From CALMAK01 sp964392265 (lineage in GTDB: Bacteria; Patescibacteriota; Saccharimonadia; Saccharimonadales; Saccharimonadaceae), in the NCBI GenBank assembly GCA_964392265.1, contig CAYMOS010000002.1, positions 210,162-274,161 on the forward strand: DNA of 64,000 nucleotides, written 5' to 3'. Below are positions 1 to 7,784 of this stretch, one piece after another. Every line of letters begins with the position of its first letter. Positions within the stretch are counted from its first letter, which is position 1. The position numbers were made by a program, and so were the translations under genes. The notes under the pieces were generated by a model. It had not been told where the DNA came from, did no database searches, and saw only the letters and a program-made list of their open reading frames with translations.

Positions 1-821
1 AGGGTGTTATCACGCCGCAGTCAACCTATTACAACACCGACTCGATCAAGGTATACGATGCGACCGTCAGGAATGCCTTCTTGGGCATGACGGGCACGAT
101 CACGATGCAAGATGTACTAAATAACTCACTCAATACGGGAACAGTGACGGTGGCACAGCGTTTGGGTGACGGCTCTAACATCAATCGTCAGGCGCGTGAT
201 ACGATGTACGATTACTTTTATAACCGATTTGGACTGGGGCATACCACTGGTATCGAGCTAGCGAACGAATCTGCCGGATTAGTCGTTTCACCTGAGGAAG
301 TCGAGGGTAACGCGGTACGTTATTCTAATATGACGTTTGGCCAGGGGCTGGATGTGACGATGGTGCAGGTGGCGGCTGGCTTTTCGTCAGTGGTTAACGG
401 TGGAACCTACTATCAGCCAACGGTTGTTGCAGGCACGCTGGGAAGTGACAAGCGGACGATTGACAGAAAGATAGCTCCCGCAGTCCGTCATACTATCTCG
501 GAGTCAACGTCGGCCACGATGCGCACGATGCTCCATGATGCCAGACAGTCGGTCTCGTATATGAAGAATGCTGATAAGGGTGGCTATACCATCGGCGGTA
601 AAACCGGTACAGCCGAGACGCTACGTGATGGACGATATGTCAAGTCTGAGACGGTGGGTACCTACCTAGGATATGGTGGCGCCGAGCGGCCCGAGTATGT
701 CATAATGGTGCAGGTTTCGGCTCCCAACAAGAATCTTGAAGGTGGCCTCCACGCCAGCCCGATTTTTACCGATATATCAAATTGGATGATAGACTATCTT
801 AGCATTTCACCGAAAGGATAA
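1..821 (+). CDS. Class B penicillin-binding protein, transpeptidase domain (5' end missing)
   Basis: The reading frame is open from the window edge (codons in phase with base 3), so only the C-terminal part of the gene is present. It encodes the end of a DD-transpeptidase that crosslinks septal or elongation peptidoglycan outside the membrane. Visible motifs are the SxN motif (Ser-Leu-Asn in NNSLNTG, about base 127) and the KTG motif (GGKTGTAET, about base 597). The catalytic SxxK lies upstream of the window. It is followed after 5 bases by mraY, the order of division/cell-wall clusters, which favours an FtsI (PBP3)-type protein; PBP2 cannot be excluded without the N-terminus. Confidence 0.9.
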   Translation, partial: GVITPQSTYYNTDSIKVYDATVRNAFLGMTGTITMQDVLNNSLNTGTVTVAQRLGDGSNINRQARDTMYDYFYNRFGLGHTTGIELANESAGLVVSPEEVEGNAVRYSNMTFGQGLDVTMVQVAAGFSSVVNGGTYYQPTVVAGTLGSDKRTIDRKIAPAVRHTISESTSATMRTMLHDARQSVSYMKNADKGGYTIGGKTGTAETLRDGRYVKSETVGTYLGYGGAERPEYVIMVQVSAPNKNLEGGLHASPIFTDISNWMIDYLSISPKG

Positions 822-826
822 GCCAG

Positions 827-1858
827 ATGAATACGATACATATTACCGAGGAATTAACTCACACCTTTCTGCTCAGTCTGGCGGCGTTCTTGTTGGCCAT
901 GTTTTTGACGCCAATTTATACGTTTTTTGCCTATAAATACAAGTTTTGGAAAAAACAGCGCAGTACCAGCACGACAGGTGAAAAGTTAGAAGTCTTTACC
1001 AAGCTCCATGCCAACAAGTTCAAGCGCAATATTCCGACGATGGCCGGCCTGATTTTTATCGTTGCAATCACCTTAACAACCATCTTTAACCTTGATAGGG
1101 GACAGACATGGCTGCCACTTGCCGCGCTGCTCGGTGGCGCCTTCGTAGGGCTATTAGATGACATTATTAACCTTAGAGGTAGCGGCAAGGGAGTTGCTGG
1201 TTTGCGTTCGAGTCTCAAATTCCTGATGATTTCGGCATTAGGTATTCTTCTCGGTTGGTGGTTCTTTGAAAAAAACGGTGTTAGCAGCTTGTACGTGCCA
1301 TTTATAGGTGATTGGTCGATTGGCTGGTTGATTATTCCGATCTTTGCCTTTGCTGTGGTTGCAACGGGCAATGCGGTAAATATTAGCGACGGATTAGATG
1401 GGCTCGCTGGGGGATTGTTGAGTATTAGTTATGGTGCCTTTGGTATTATTGCCTTGCTGCAGGGACAGGTGTTCCTCGCGGGCTTTTGTTTTACGGTCAC
1501 TGGCGCGTTACTGAGCTATGTCTGGTTTAATATCTATCCGGCACGATTCTTCATGGGTGATGTCGGCAGTTTTTCATTGGGCGCCACCCTAGGCGTTGTC
1601 GCAATGATGACGAATGCACTGTTCTTACTGCCAATTATTGGTGCCATGTTTGTGATTGAGGCAGGCTCTAGCGCATTGCAGATTCTTAGTAAGAAATTCT
1701 TGAAACGCAAAATATTCCTGTCGGCTCCGGTCCATCATCATCTTGAGGCGATTGGGTGGCCAGAGACCAAGGTAACAATGCGCTTTTGGGTGATCGGATC
1801 TGTGGCGGCCTTTATTGGTGTCTTCTTGGCGCTAGCGGGAGGTATCATTAACGCATGA
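827..1858 (+). CDS. mraY: Phospho-N-acetylmuramoyl-pentapeptide-transferase MraY
   Basis: Integral membrane enzyme that transfers phospho-MurNAc-pentapeptide from UDP to undecaprenyl phosphate, making lipid I. The 343 residues hold about ten hydrophobic segments. The family motifs are visible: an Asp-rich loop (GLLDDIINL, about residue 110), NAVNISDGLDGLAGG (about 182-196), the FMGDVGS loop and the HHHLE motif near residue 300. The length is usual for bacterial MraY. The ATG is 5 bases after the PBP stop, and the TGA overlaps the next ATG by 4 bases, so it is translationally coupled to ftsW. Confidence 0.97.
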   Translation: MNTIHITEELTHTFLLSLAAFLLAMFLTPIYTFFAYKYKFWKKQRSTSTTGEKLEVFTKLHANKFKRNIPTMAGLIFIVAITLTTIFNLDRGQTWLPLAALLGGAFVGLLDDIINLRGSGKGVAGLRSSLKFLMISALGILLGWWFFEKNGVSSLYVPFIGDWSIGWLIIPIFAFAVVATGNAVNISDGLDGLAGGLLSISYGAFGIIALLQGQVFLAGFCFTVTGALLSYVWFNIYPARFFMGDVGSFSLGATLGVVAMMTNALFLLPIIGAMFVIEAGSSALQILSKKFLKRKIFLSAPVHHHLEAIGWPETKVTMRFWVIGSVAAFIGVFLALAGGIINA

Positions 1859-3162
1859 GGCAGTCTGTCACCCCTGTGCTTCGTCGTGCTATGACAACAC
1901 GTAACGCGGCGGCCTCGTCAGAGCCCGTCTCGCGTCGTCATCGGCCGGACATGCAAATCATGCTGTATATGGGTTTATTGATGATGCTGGGACTGGTGGT
2001 GATGTTTGCGATTGGTCCGCAGCGTGCTAATGTCTTGAACGCAGCTATGGGTACTGACTATAGCGATACGTACTTTTTCTTAAAGCAAGTGACCAGCATC
2101 GCCATTGGGTTGGTCGCCTTTACGGTCTTTGCCATGATGCCGTATCAGGTGATTATTAAACATCGCCGGACGATACTCTTCACCGGTATCGGTGCCTGTA
2201 TCCTCTTGGCTATCGCCGACACAGCAGGGTGGGGGATCGCCCAACACAGCCTGGGGGCAACCAGGTGGTTTGATCTGGGGCCCCTGGGGAGCTTCCAGCC
2301 AGCTGAAATTCTGAAATTTGGCGTTTTGATTTATTTGGCGGTATTCTTCGGCATGCAAGCGCGAGCTGGGCAGCTCAACGATTGGCGCGAAACACTGGTG
2401 CCGGCCGGAGTGATCGTGGGAATTGCTGTCCTTTTTATTATCGTGATTCAGCGCGATATGGGCACGGGTATTTCGCTGCTGGCGATCGTGGCGGCAATGC
2501 TTTTCATGGCTGGAGTATCTCGCCGGGTCGGACTCGCCATGGTTGGTCTGACGGCACTCGCCTTTGTGGCAATGATTGTGATGGCACCGCACCGTATTGA
2601 TCGTGTAAATACGTTCCTTAGGGGCGATAGCACTTCTACGTCCGATTCTTCCAGCTACCATATTGAACACGCCAAGATTGCCATTGGCACTGGTGGCTTG
2701 CTAGGAGTTGGCATTGGTAATAGTGTTCAGGCGACGGGATATCTGCCAGAGGCTATCAACGACTCGGTGTTTGCGATTATGGGAGAGACATTTGGATTTA
2801 TAGGGCTAGTGGCGACGATTGCGTTGTTTGTCGCCTTACTGATGCGACTCCTTAAGGTTATGGACCATTTGGCCGACTATCGGCTCAAACTGATTGCGGC
2901 CGGGGTCTTTGGTTGGTTTGGCGTCCATGTTATTCTCAATATAGGCGCAATGATCGGTCTCGTACCACTGACAGGGATAACGTTACCACTTCTTAGTTTT
3001 GGTGGTACCAGTATGTTGTTCGTGGCAGCGGCATTGGGACTGGTGTTTCAACTATCTAGGTATACAGTTCATGGATCAATAACAAAGGAGGCGGGATATG
3101 AAAGTTCTGGCAGTCGGCGGAGGCTCGGGGGGCCACGTTACACCAGTCGCCGCAGTGCTTAG
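1855..3162 (+). CDS. ftsW: SEDS-family lipid II glycosyltransferase, FtsW
   Basis: 435-residue polytopic protein of the FtsW/RodA/SpoVE family, which polymerises lipid II together with a class B PBP. An N-terminal cytoplasmic stretch of about 40 basic residues precedes some ten membrane spans. Typical motifs are the GATRWFDLGPLGSFQPAEILK segment (about 130-150) and the C-terminal GIGNSVQATGYLPEAINDSVFA and LPLLSFGGTSM segments. FtsW is preferred over RodA because of its place between mraY and murG. It overlaps mraY by 4 bases, and its 3' end overlaps murG by 65 bases in another frame. Confidence 0.93.
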   Translation: MRQSVTPVLRRAMTTRNAAASSEPVSRRHRPDMQIMLYMGLLMMLGLVVMFAIGPQRANVLNAAMGTDYSDTYFFLKQVTSIAIGLVAFTVFAMMPYQVIIKHRRTILFTGIGACILLAIADTAGWGIAQHSLGATRWFDLGPLGSFQPAEILKFGVLIYLAVFFGMQARAGQLNDWRETLVPAGVIVGIAVLFIIVIQRDMGTGISLLAIVAAMLFMAGVSRRVGLAMVGLTALAFVAMIVMAPHRIDRVNTFLRGDSTSTSDSSSYHIEHAKIAIGTGGLLGVGIGNSVQATGYLPEAINDSVFAIMGETFGFIGLVATIALFVALLMRLLKVMDHLADYRLKLIAAGVFGWFGVHVILNIGAMIGLVPLTGITLPLLSFGGTSMLFVAAALGLVFQLSRYTVHGSITKEAGYESSGSRRRLGGPRYTSRRSA

Positions 3163-4264
3163 GCAGCTGGCCTCGGGCACGGCATCTGACGAAACACTCG
3201 ACGTCTTGTTTGTGTGTGATACCGCTTTTAAAAAACAGGCCACTGGTATCATGGCGACGCTACCTTTCGCTGTTAAGGTGCGGACAATCCCTTCGGGTAA
3301 ACTGCGGCGATACGCTCATTTTTCGTGGTGGCAGTATATCCGTCATTTTTCAATTGTCTTACAAAATATTGCCGATATTGCCAAGACGGCCGCAGGTTTT
3401 GTGGTTTCTATAGGGGTACTGCTGCGCTTTCGACCTGATGTTGTCTTTGCGAAGGGTGGATATGTCTGCCTCCCGATGGGGTTGGCGGCGAGAATGTTGC
3501 GCATACCATTGGTGATCCATGATTCGGATGTTCTGCCGGGGCTGACAAATAAGGTGTTGTCGCGCTTTGCGACCAGCATTGGGACGGGGATGCCTCTAGA
3601 GAACTACCCATATAACCCAGCCATCTCACAGTACGTCGGCGTGCCAATCAGTACTGATATTCAACCAGTCACCTCTGATACGCAGCGTGCCTTTCGACAG
3701 GAGCTTAACCTGCCGATCGATAAGAATATCGTGCTAGCAGTTGGAGGTGGCCTGGGGTCGGTCACAATCAATACAGCGGTGATTGCCGCAGCCAAAGCAA
3801 TACAGACAACAGAAGACATACTTTTTTACAACATTACGGGTACGGCAAATATCGACACGGCGCGTCAACAATCTGAGGGACTGGCGACCTATCATGCAGA
3901 ACCGTTTGTGTATCAGAATATGTACAAACTGTTAGGAGCGGCCGATATCGTGGTGACGAGGGCAAGTGCGACGACCCTGCAAGAACTAGCGGGGCTACGT
4001 CAGGCGGTGATTGCGGTACCTGCCAAGCAACTCGGTGATCAACAGAAGAACGCCGAGATGTTCGCTAAGTATGACGCAGTGATGGTGCTACAGGATGACC
4101 AGCTAACGGCGGATTTACTCCCAACCGTGAGGGCGCTGCTTGACGATGAACAGAGACGAGATCAACTGGCAGCGAACCTCCATGCCTTTGCCCGACCTCA
4201 GGCCGCAAAAGATATGGCGCGGCTTGTACGCAAGGCGGCACGTCAAAGGAAGAGTGACAACTGA
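3098..4264 (+). CDS. murG: UDP-GlcNAc:lipid I N-acetylglucosaminyltransferase MurG
   Basis: Peripheral inner-membrane GT28 enzyme that adds GlcNAc to lipid I to form lipid II. The GGGSGGHVTP glycine loop is at residues 7-16. The C-terminal domain contains the UDP-GlcNAc-binding segment VTRASATTLQELAGL. The start inside ftsW is supported by a strong Shine-Dalgarno sequence, AAAGGAGG at 3084-3091, 6 bases upstream. At 388 residues it is slightly longer than the usual ~355, with an insertion around residues 65-110. Its stop shares one base with the next start. Confidence 0.95.
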   Translation: MKVLAVGGGSGGHVTPVAAVLRQLASGTASDETLDVLFVCDTAFKKQATGIMATLPFAVKVRTIPSGKLRRYAHFSWWQYIRHFSIVLQNIADIAKTAAGFVVSIGVLLRFRPDVVFAKGGYVCLPMGLAARMLRIPLVIHDSDVLPGLTNKVLSRFATSIGTGMPLENYPYNPAISQYVGVPISTDIQPVTSDTQRAFRQELNLPIDKNIVLAVGGGLGSVTINTAVIAAAKAIQTTEDILFYNITGTANIDTARQQSEGLATYHAEPFVYQNMYKLLGAADIVVTRASATTLQELAGLRQAVIAVPAKQLGDQQKNAEMFAKYDAVMVLQDDQLTADLLPTVRALLDDEQRRDQLAANLHAFARPQAAKDMARLVRKAARQRKSDN

Positions 4265-5172
4265 TGAAATTTTTTGGTGGTAAGAAAGCTACTTCTTCTG
4301 ATGTTAGGCGCCGAACGCAACTAACCGAGCGTCCCGAGGCACATCCAGCGCCTCCTTCGTTTCGTCGTAACCGGACGATGACCGATCGATCAACCTTACC
4401 CGAAGTGTCAGAACGGGCACGCGTGCACCACCTACGCCTCCTGCGGCGCAAAGTAGGGATGATTCTTGGCCTCAGCCTTGGCCTACTGGTGGTGATTATC
4501 TTAGGGGTCAGTCAGTTTACGCATTCGGTCGCGATGACTGCTACAGGAAGTACGGAGATGGTGCAGCGACTTGATACCGCATCGTATCAAAAATACTTTG
4601 ACGAGTATTATCAGGCATATCCTTTTGAGCGTTTTCGTTTCTTGACGAATTATGATCAGCTTTCTCGGTGGATGCAGGCCTCTGCCCCAGAGATTGCCAG
4701 TATCACACCCAAAGGCATTGCTGGCCTAGGTGTTGCTCGGTTTGAGCTGCGTTTGCGGCAGCCTTTGGCTGGTTGGCGCGTGAATGACCAGCAGTATTAT
4801 GTCGATACTCAAGGAGTAACGTTTAAAAAGAACTACTACGCAGAACCCACAGTAACGGTGGTTGATCATAGTGGTGCTGAGGTCGAGCAAGGTGCGGCCA
4901 TTGCCAGTAGTCGCCTGCTGTCATTTGTTGGTCGGGCGGTTGCCCTGACGGCAAATGAGGGAGTCAAGATTACCCAGGTGGAAATCCCTAGTCGGTCAAT
5001 GCGTCAAGTCTATCTGCATGGTGAATCAATTCCGGTGATTCGTATGACGATTGATAGGGGAGTGGAGTACCAGGTGACGGACATGAAGAAAGCCTTGGCA
5101 TTCTTCCAGATAAGGGGAGAGTCTCCAGAATATATTGATGTTCGCACTGCCGGTAAAGCCTTTTATCGGTAG
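4264..5172 (+). CDS. ftsQ: Cell division protein FtsQ/DivIB-like
   Basis: 302-residue bitopic membrane protein with a basic cytoplasmic tail (residues 1-63), one membrane span (about 64-82) and an extracytoplasmic region. This is the FtsQ/DivIB architecture, whose POTRA-beta domain scaffolds FtsB/L and septal synthase. Primary-sequence similarity to well-studied FtsQ is weak, as usual, so the call rests on topology, length and position immediately after murG (TGATG overlap). It is the last gene of the cluster; ftsA and ftsZ do not follow. Confidence 0.75.
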   Translation: MKFFGGKKATSSDVRRRTQLTERPEAHPAPPSFRRNRTMTDRSTLPEVSERARVHHLRLLRRKVGMILGLSLGLLVVIILGVSQFTHSVAMTATGSTEMVQRLDTASYQKYFDEYYQAYPFERFRFLTNYDQLSRWMQASAPEIASITPKGIAGLGVARFELRLRQPLAGWRVNDQQYYVDTQGVTFKKNYYAEPTVTVVDHSGAEVEQGAAIASSRLLSFVGRAVALTANEGVKITQVEIPSRSMRQVYLHGESIPVIRMTIDRGVEYQVTDMKKALAFFQIRGESPEYIDVRTAGKAFYR

Positions 5173-5191
5173 GCGGGGCATTATAGGGAAT

Positions 5192-5206
5192 GTTCTATTT
5201 TTGTTC
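5192..5206 (+). promoter_or_regulatory. GTTC-N7-GTTC direct repeat, copy 1
   Basis: Exact GTTC-TATTTTT-GTTC. This spacing and half-site match the LexA box known from alphaproteobacteria; its use here is inference. It is followed by an A/T-rich stretch, then a G-rich Shine-Dalgarno-like sequence and a 12-codon Met-rich ORF at 5290-5328. Confidence 0.5.
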
Positions 5207-5622
5207 TATTTTCATAAAAACCTATAAAACTATATAAAAATACAAAAGTCAAATAATGTCAAACAGGAGAGTGGGAGGGTAGTGGGGCAATGAAAATGAA
5301 AAAAATGCAAATGCGTGCACAAGCCTAAGTACGCGACCGAAAATAATCAGGCGTTGTGGATAACATTGATGTCATGACAACATCGTCCTGCCCGAGGGGG
5401 TATGATCGCTGGGACTGGATATCTGTATACGTGTAAACGATAAAAGTATGTCCGTGCATCTGCGTGAGGGAGAAATAAGTGAGACAACACCCCATTAAGA
5501 GGTATACCTCAAAAAATACTCCTAATGCCAATGAGTGTATACTCATCCATTGTTCTATATTGTTATGTCGTAAAAGATATATTGTGCGACGTGATCGCGC
5601 AAACAGCTTTACGCTAACCTAT

Positions 5623-5799
5623 TCATGATTTTGATTTATTTTTTCGCCAGCAACCTGCTGATTTTTGTGTCGCCTGTTTGTTCCCGGGCTTTGCTTGCCT
5701 TTTGCCGTCAATCGGCATATTTTATGGCTGGTTTTCCCATAGTATGTTTGGCTGGTTGAACGCGGCTAAATTGCCCATACATGACGGCTGGACTGCCAT
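5623..5799 (-). other. Two tandem tiny ORFs (25 and 31 codons) behind the GTTC repeat
   Basis: On the minus strand an ATG at 5799 opens a 25-residue ORF (MAVQPSCMGNL...) ending at 5722. A second ATG at 5718 opens a 31-residue basic ORF (MPIDGKRQAKPGNK...) ending at 5623. There is a TTATAT hexamer about 10 bases before the first ATG. Coding status is uncertain: they are short and I recognise neither. Confidence 0.25.
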
Positions 5800-5818
5800 G
5801 TATTGCGATATATAAAAT

Positions 5819-5833
5819 GTTCTATTTTTGTTC
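5819..5833 (+). promoter_or_regulatory. GTTC-N7-GTTC direct repeat, copy 2
   Basis: Identical 15-base core to copy 1, with matching flanks (AT before, TAT after). It lies 62 bases upstream of folC. On the minus strand it lies about 20 bases upstream of two tandem tiny ORFs, so it could control either direction. Confidence 0.5.
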
Positions 5834-5895
5834 TATACTTTAAAACAAGTCAGCTCAGATAAACAGAGGCGAACTACTGTATACTAAGAGGGATA

Positions 5896-7161
5896 ATGCA
5901 GCTACAGACCTTTTGGCAAGTGGAAGAATATCTTGCGATGCGAACAGCAACACCTAGCCATAAGGGTGAGGCGCGTCTTCGGTATGTCAAAGAGGTCCTC
6001 AGACAGCTTGGGAGCCCTCAGGACGCTGTCCCGGTTATTCATGTGGCTGGAACATCGGGCAAAGGGTCGACGGTCTATTATATGGCGGCACTTCTGGCTG
6101 CCAGCGGATACCAAGTGGGCTCAATCGTCTCGCCGCACGTCAACTCGGTGGCTGAACGATCACAAATTAACGGTGCTTTACTGGCTGAGGCGGACTATTG
6201 CCGGTATTTCAACGCCTTTGTCCAGGTTATCGGAGAACTTGATGTCGAGCTGACCTATGTGGAGTCTCTCGTCATCTTCTCGTTCTGGTTATTTGCCCAG
6301 CAACAAGTTGACTATGTTGTGGTTGAAGTAGGTGTTGGTGGCCGTGTTGATGTGACGAATGTACTGGGTCGACCGGATAAAGTAGCCGTCATTACCGATA
6401 TTGGTCTTGACCATATTGGGCTGCTCGGCGATACGGTCGTCCAGATTGCTGGCGAGAAGGCCGGGATTATCACTCCCGGTAGTTCGGTGCTGATGCATCA
6501 ACAAGACCCCGAGATTGTCGAGGTGATTGCAAAGGCAGCGGTGGCCCAGGGTGCAACGCTACAGGTGATTGATAGGGCAGTCCCGCCGGAACTGTCACTT
6601 AGCTCCCTCCTCTCTTATCAGGTGCGTAATAGTACTTTGGCGCTTGCGGCAGTTCAACGGCGATTATCAATCGATCATCGTCCTGCGCCGACATCTGCTG
6701 CCGTCTCGAGGGCGCCACAGTGTAGTATTCCAGGGCGTTTTGAGCAATTCGAGATAGATGGGGTGCCTACCCTGTTCGATGCTGCCCATAATCCGCAAAA
6801 GATTCGTGCGTTTACTGAGGCATATCATAACGCCTACCCGGGTACGCCTTGTATTATCGTTGTGGCTTTTAGCGCTCACAAATCCGACACAGTAAAGGAA
6901 TCTCTGCAGATACTGCGAGGTATATCGGATAAGATGATAGTGACTGAATTCACCGTCGAAGGGACGCAACGGGCCTCCCTAGATGTTCTGTTACTTACAT
7001 CAGTGGCGGATGAGGTCGGTTTTGAGGTGATCGGGCAACAGTCCAGTCCACGCACGGCACTCACCGAGGCGATCGAATGGGCCCGTCAGCACCAGGCAAT
7101 GGTGGTGGTAACGGGATCATTCTATCTGATTAGTCAGCTTCGTGCCTCTGACGATAAATAA
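5896..7161 (+). CDS. folC: Folylpolyglutamate synthase / dihydrofolate synthase
   Basis: Mur-ligase-family ATP-dependent enzyme that adds glutamate to folates. The P-loop GTSGKGST is at residues 52-59. The family segments SPHVNSVAERSQING, EVGVGGRVDVTNV and DHIGLLGDT follow in order, and the C-terminal ligase domain has the DAAHNP motif. At 421 residues it has the usual length. A TATACT hexamer at 5880-5885 sits 10 bases before the ATG, so the leader would be only a few bases; the AGAGGG in between could still act as a weak ribosome site. Its stop abuts the stop of the convergent next gene. Confidence 0.9.
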   Translation: MQLQTFWQVEEYLAMRTATPSHKGEARLRYVKEVLRQLGSPQDAVPVIHVAGTSGKGSTVYYMAALLAASGYQVGSIVSPHVNSVAERSQINGALLAEADYCRYFNAFVQVIGELDVELTYVESLVIFSFWLFAQQQVDYVVVEVGVGGRVDVTNVLGRPDKVAVITDIGLDHIGLLGDTVVQIAGEKAGIITPGSSVLMHQQDPEIVEVIAKAAVAQGATLQVIDRAVPPELSLSSLLSYQVRNSTLALAAVQRRLSIDHRPAPTSAAVSRAPQCSIPGRFEQFEIDGVPTLFDAAHNPQKIRAFTEAYHNAYPGTPCIIVVAFSAHKSDTVKESLQILRGISDKMIVTEFTVEGTQRASLDVLLLTSVADEVGFEVIGQQSSPRTALTEAIEWARQHQAMVVVTGSFYLISQLRASDDK

Positions 7162-7731
7162 TTATTCTTGTGGAGGGGTGTTTTTCGTATCGTGCTCGGT
7201 CGCAGGTTTAAAACCAGCGCTCTTTTCCTTAGGAAGATATTCAAGACGTAATTCAAACAGAAAGAACCAGCTAAGGAGAGCGGCAATAATGGTGCCAAAG
7301 ATAGTACTGACGATTGCGCCACCAGCAATACCAGATACGAGGCTACCAGCAAGAGCAATGAGTGATCCTAGAAAGACGAGGTCCCAGCCGGACTTCTTCT
7401 TTTCGCGTAGTGGTTGAATGGCTTTTAGCTCAATAACGATCACAACAACAAACACAGCCATGCTCACCCAGATACTAATGTCGGTTCCTATGGTTGATGG
7501 GGTGTCAACGCCAAGCGCTGCGCTGAATTGCCTCGCCTGATACAAGACGTCGTTAGCCCACATCAGGGTGCGGATAGATCCAATAATACTGATAATACTG
7601 CCGACGATACCAACGATGACCAGCCACCAGGCATTGTCAGCGAGCCATTTACGGGCTTGTGCTGGCAGGTGGATGGGTGAATCTTTTTGCCACCCAGCAA
7701 GAGTTTGTTCAAGGTTTTTTAATGCGCTCAT
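7162..7731 (-). CDS. Four-span membrane protein of unknown function
   Basis: 189 residues starting MSALKNLEQTLAGW. This start is chosen over an in-frame ATG 72 bases upstream because GGAGGT lies 9 bases before it. A soluble N-terminal 45 residues is followed by a span at about 48-66. Three more spans follow further on, two of them close together around residues 125-165, and the tail is charged. I do not recognise the family. It is divergent from the exporter gene at 7785 and convergent with folC, so it is probably monocistronic. Confidence 0.8.
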   Translation of the reverse strand: MSALKNLEQTLAGWQKDSPIHLPAQARKWLADNAWWLVIVGIVGSIISIIGSIRTLMWANDVLYQARQFSAALGVDTPSTIGTDISIWVSMAVFVVVIVIELKAIQPLREKKKSGWDLVFLGSLIALAGSLVSGIAGGAIVSTIFGTIIAALLSWFFLFELRLEYLPKEKSAGFKPATEHDTKNTPPQE

Positions 7732-7770
7732 GACGTGGTAACCTCCATATATATTGTGCCTCCATAATGC

Positions 7771-7776
7771 TATACT
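7771..7776 (+). promoter_or_regulatory. -10 hexamer of the exporter gene, leaderless layout
   Basis: TATACT ends 8 bases before ATG 7785. No ribosome-binding sequence is visible, so transcription would begin at or next to the start codon. Confidence 0.55.
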
Positions 7777-7784
7777 TATGCTAT

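Larger units (their letters stand above)
5173..5895. other. Gene-poor 720-bp regulatory region
   Basis: No convincing full-size gene. It holds two GTTC-N7-GTTC direct repeats (annotated separately), a DnaA-box-like TGTGGATAA at 5355-5363, three palindromes (TGTCATGACA near 5371; GAGGTATACCTC at 5499-5510; a 16-base near-palindrome centred on GTATAC at 5531-5546) and only tiny ORFs. The base composition is A/T-rich, and the C-rich codon patterns of the flanking genes are absent. Confidence 0.6.

Noticed and set aside
5355..5363. DnaA box TGTGGATAA as sign of a replication origin
   Set aside because: A single box without a cluster, dnaA or dnaN; expected by chance in A/T-rich sequence.
5325..5546. 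73-codon minus-strand ORF in the region after ftsQ
   Set aside because: No ribosome site, unusual composition, and its start lies in a near-palindrome; not distinguishable from chance.
5552..5565. Third GTTC-type repeat (GTTC-TATATT-GTTA)
   Set aside because: Spacing is 6 and the second half-site is altered, so it is not counted with the two exact copies.
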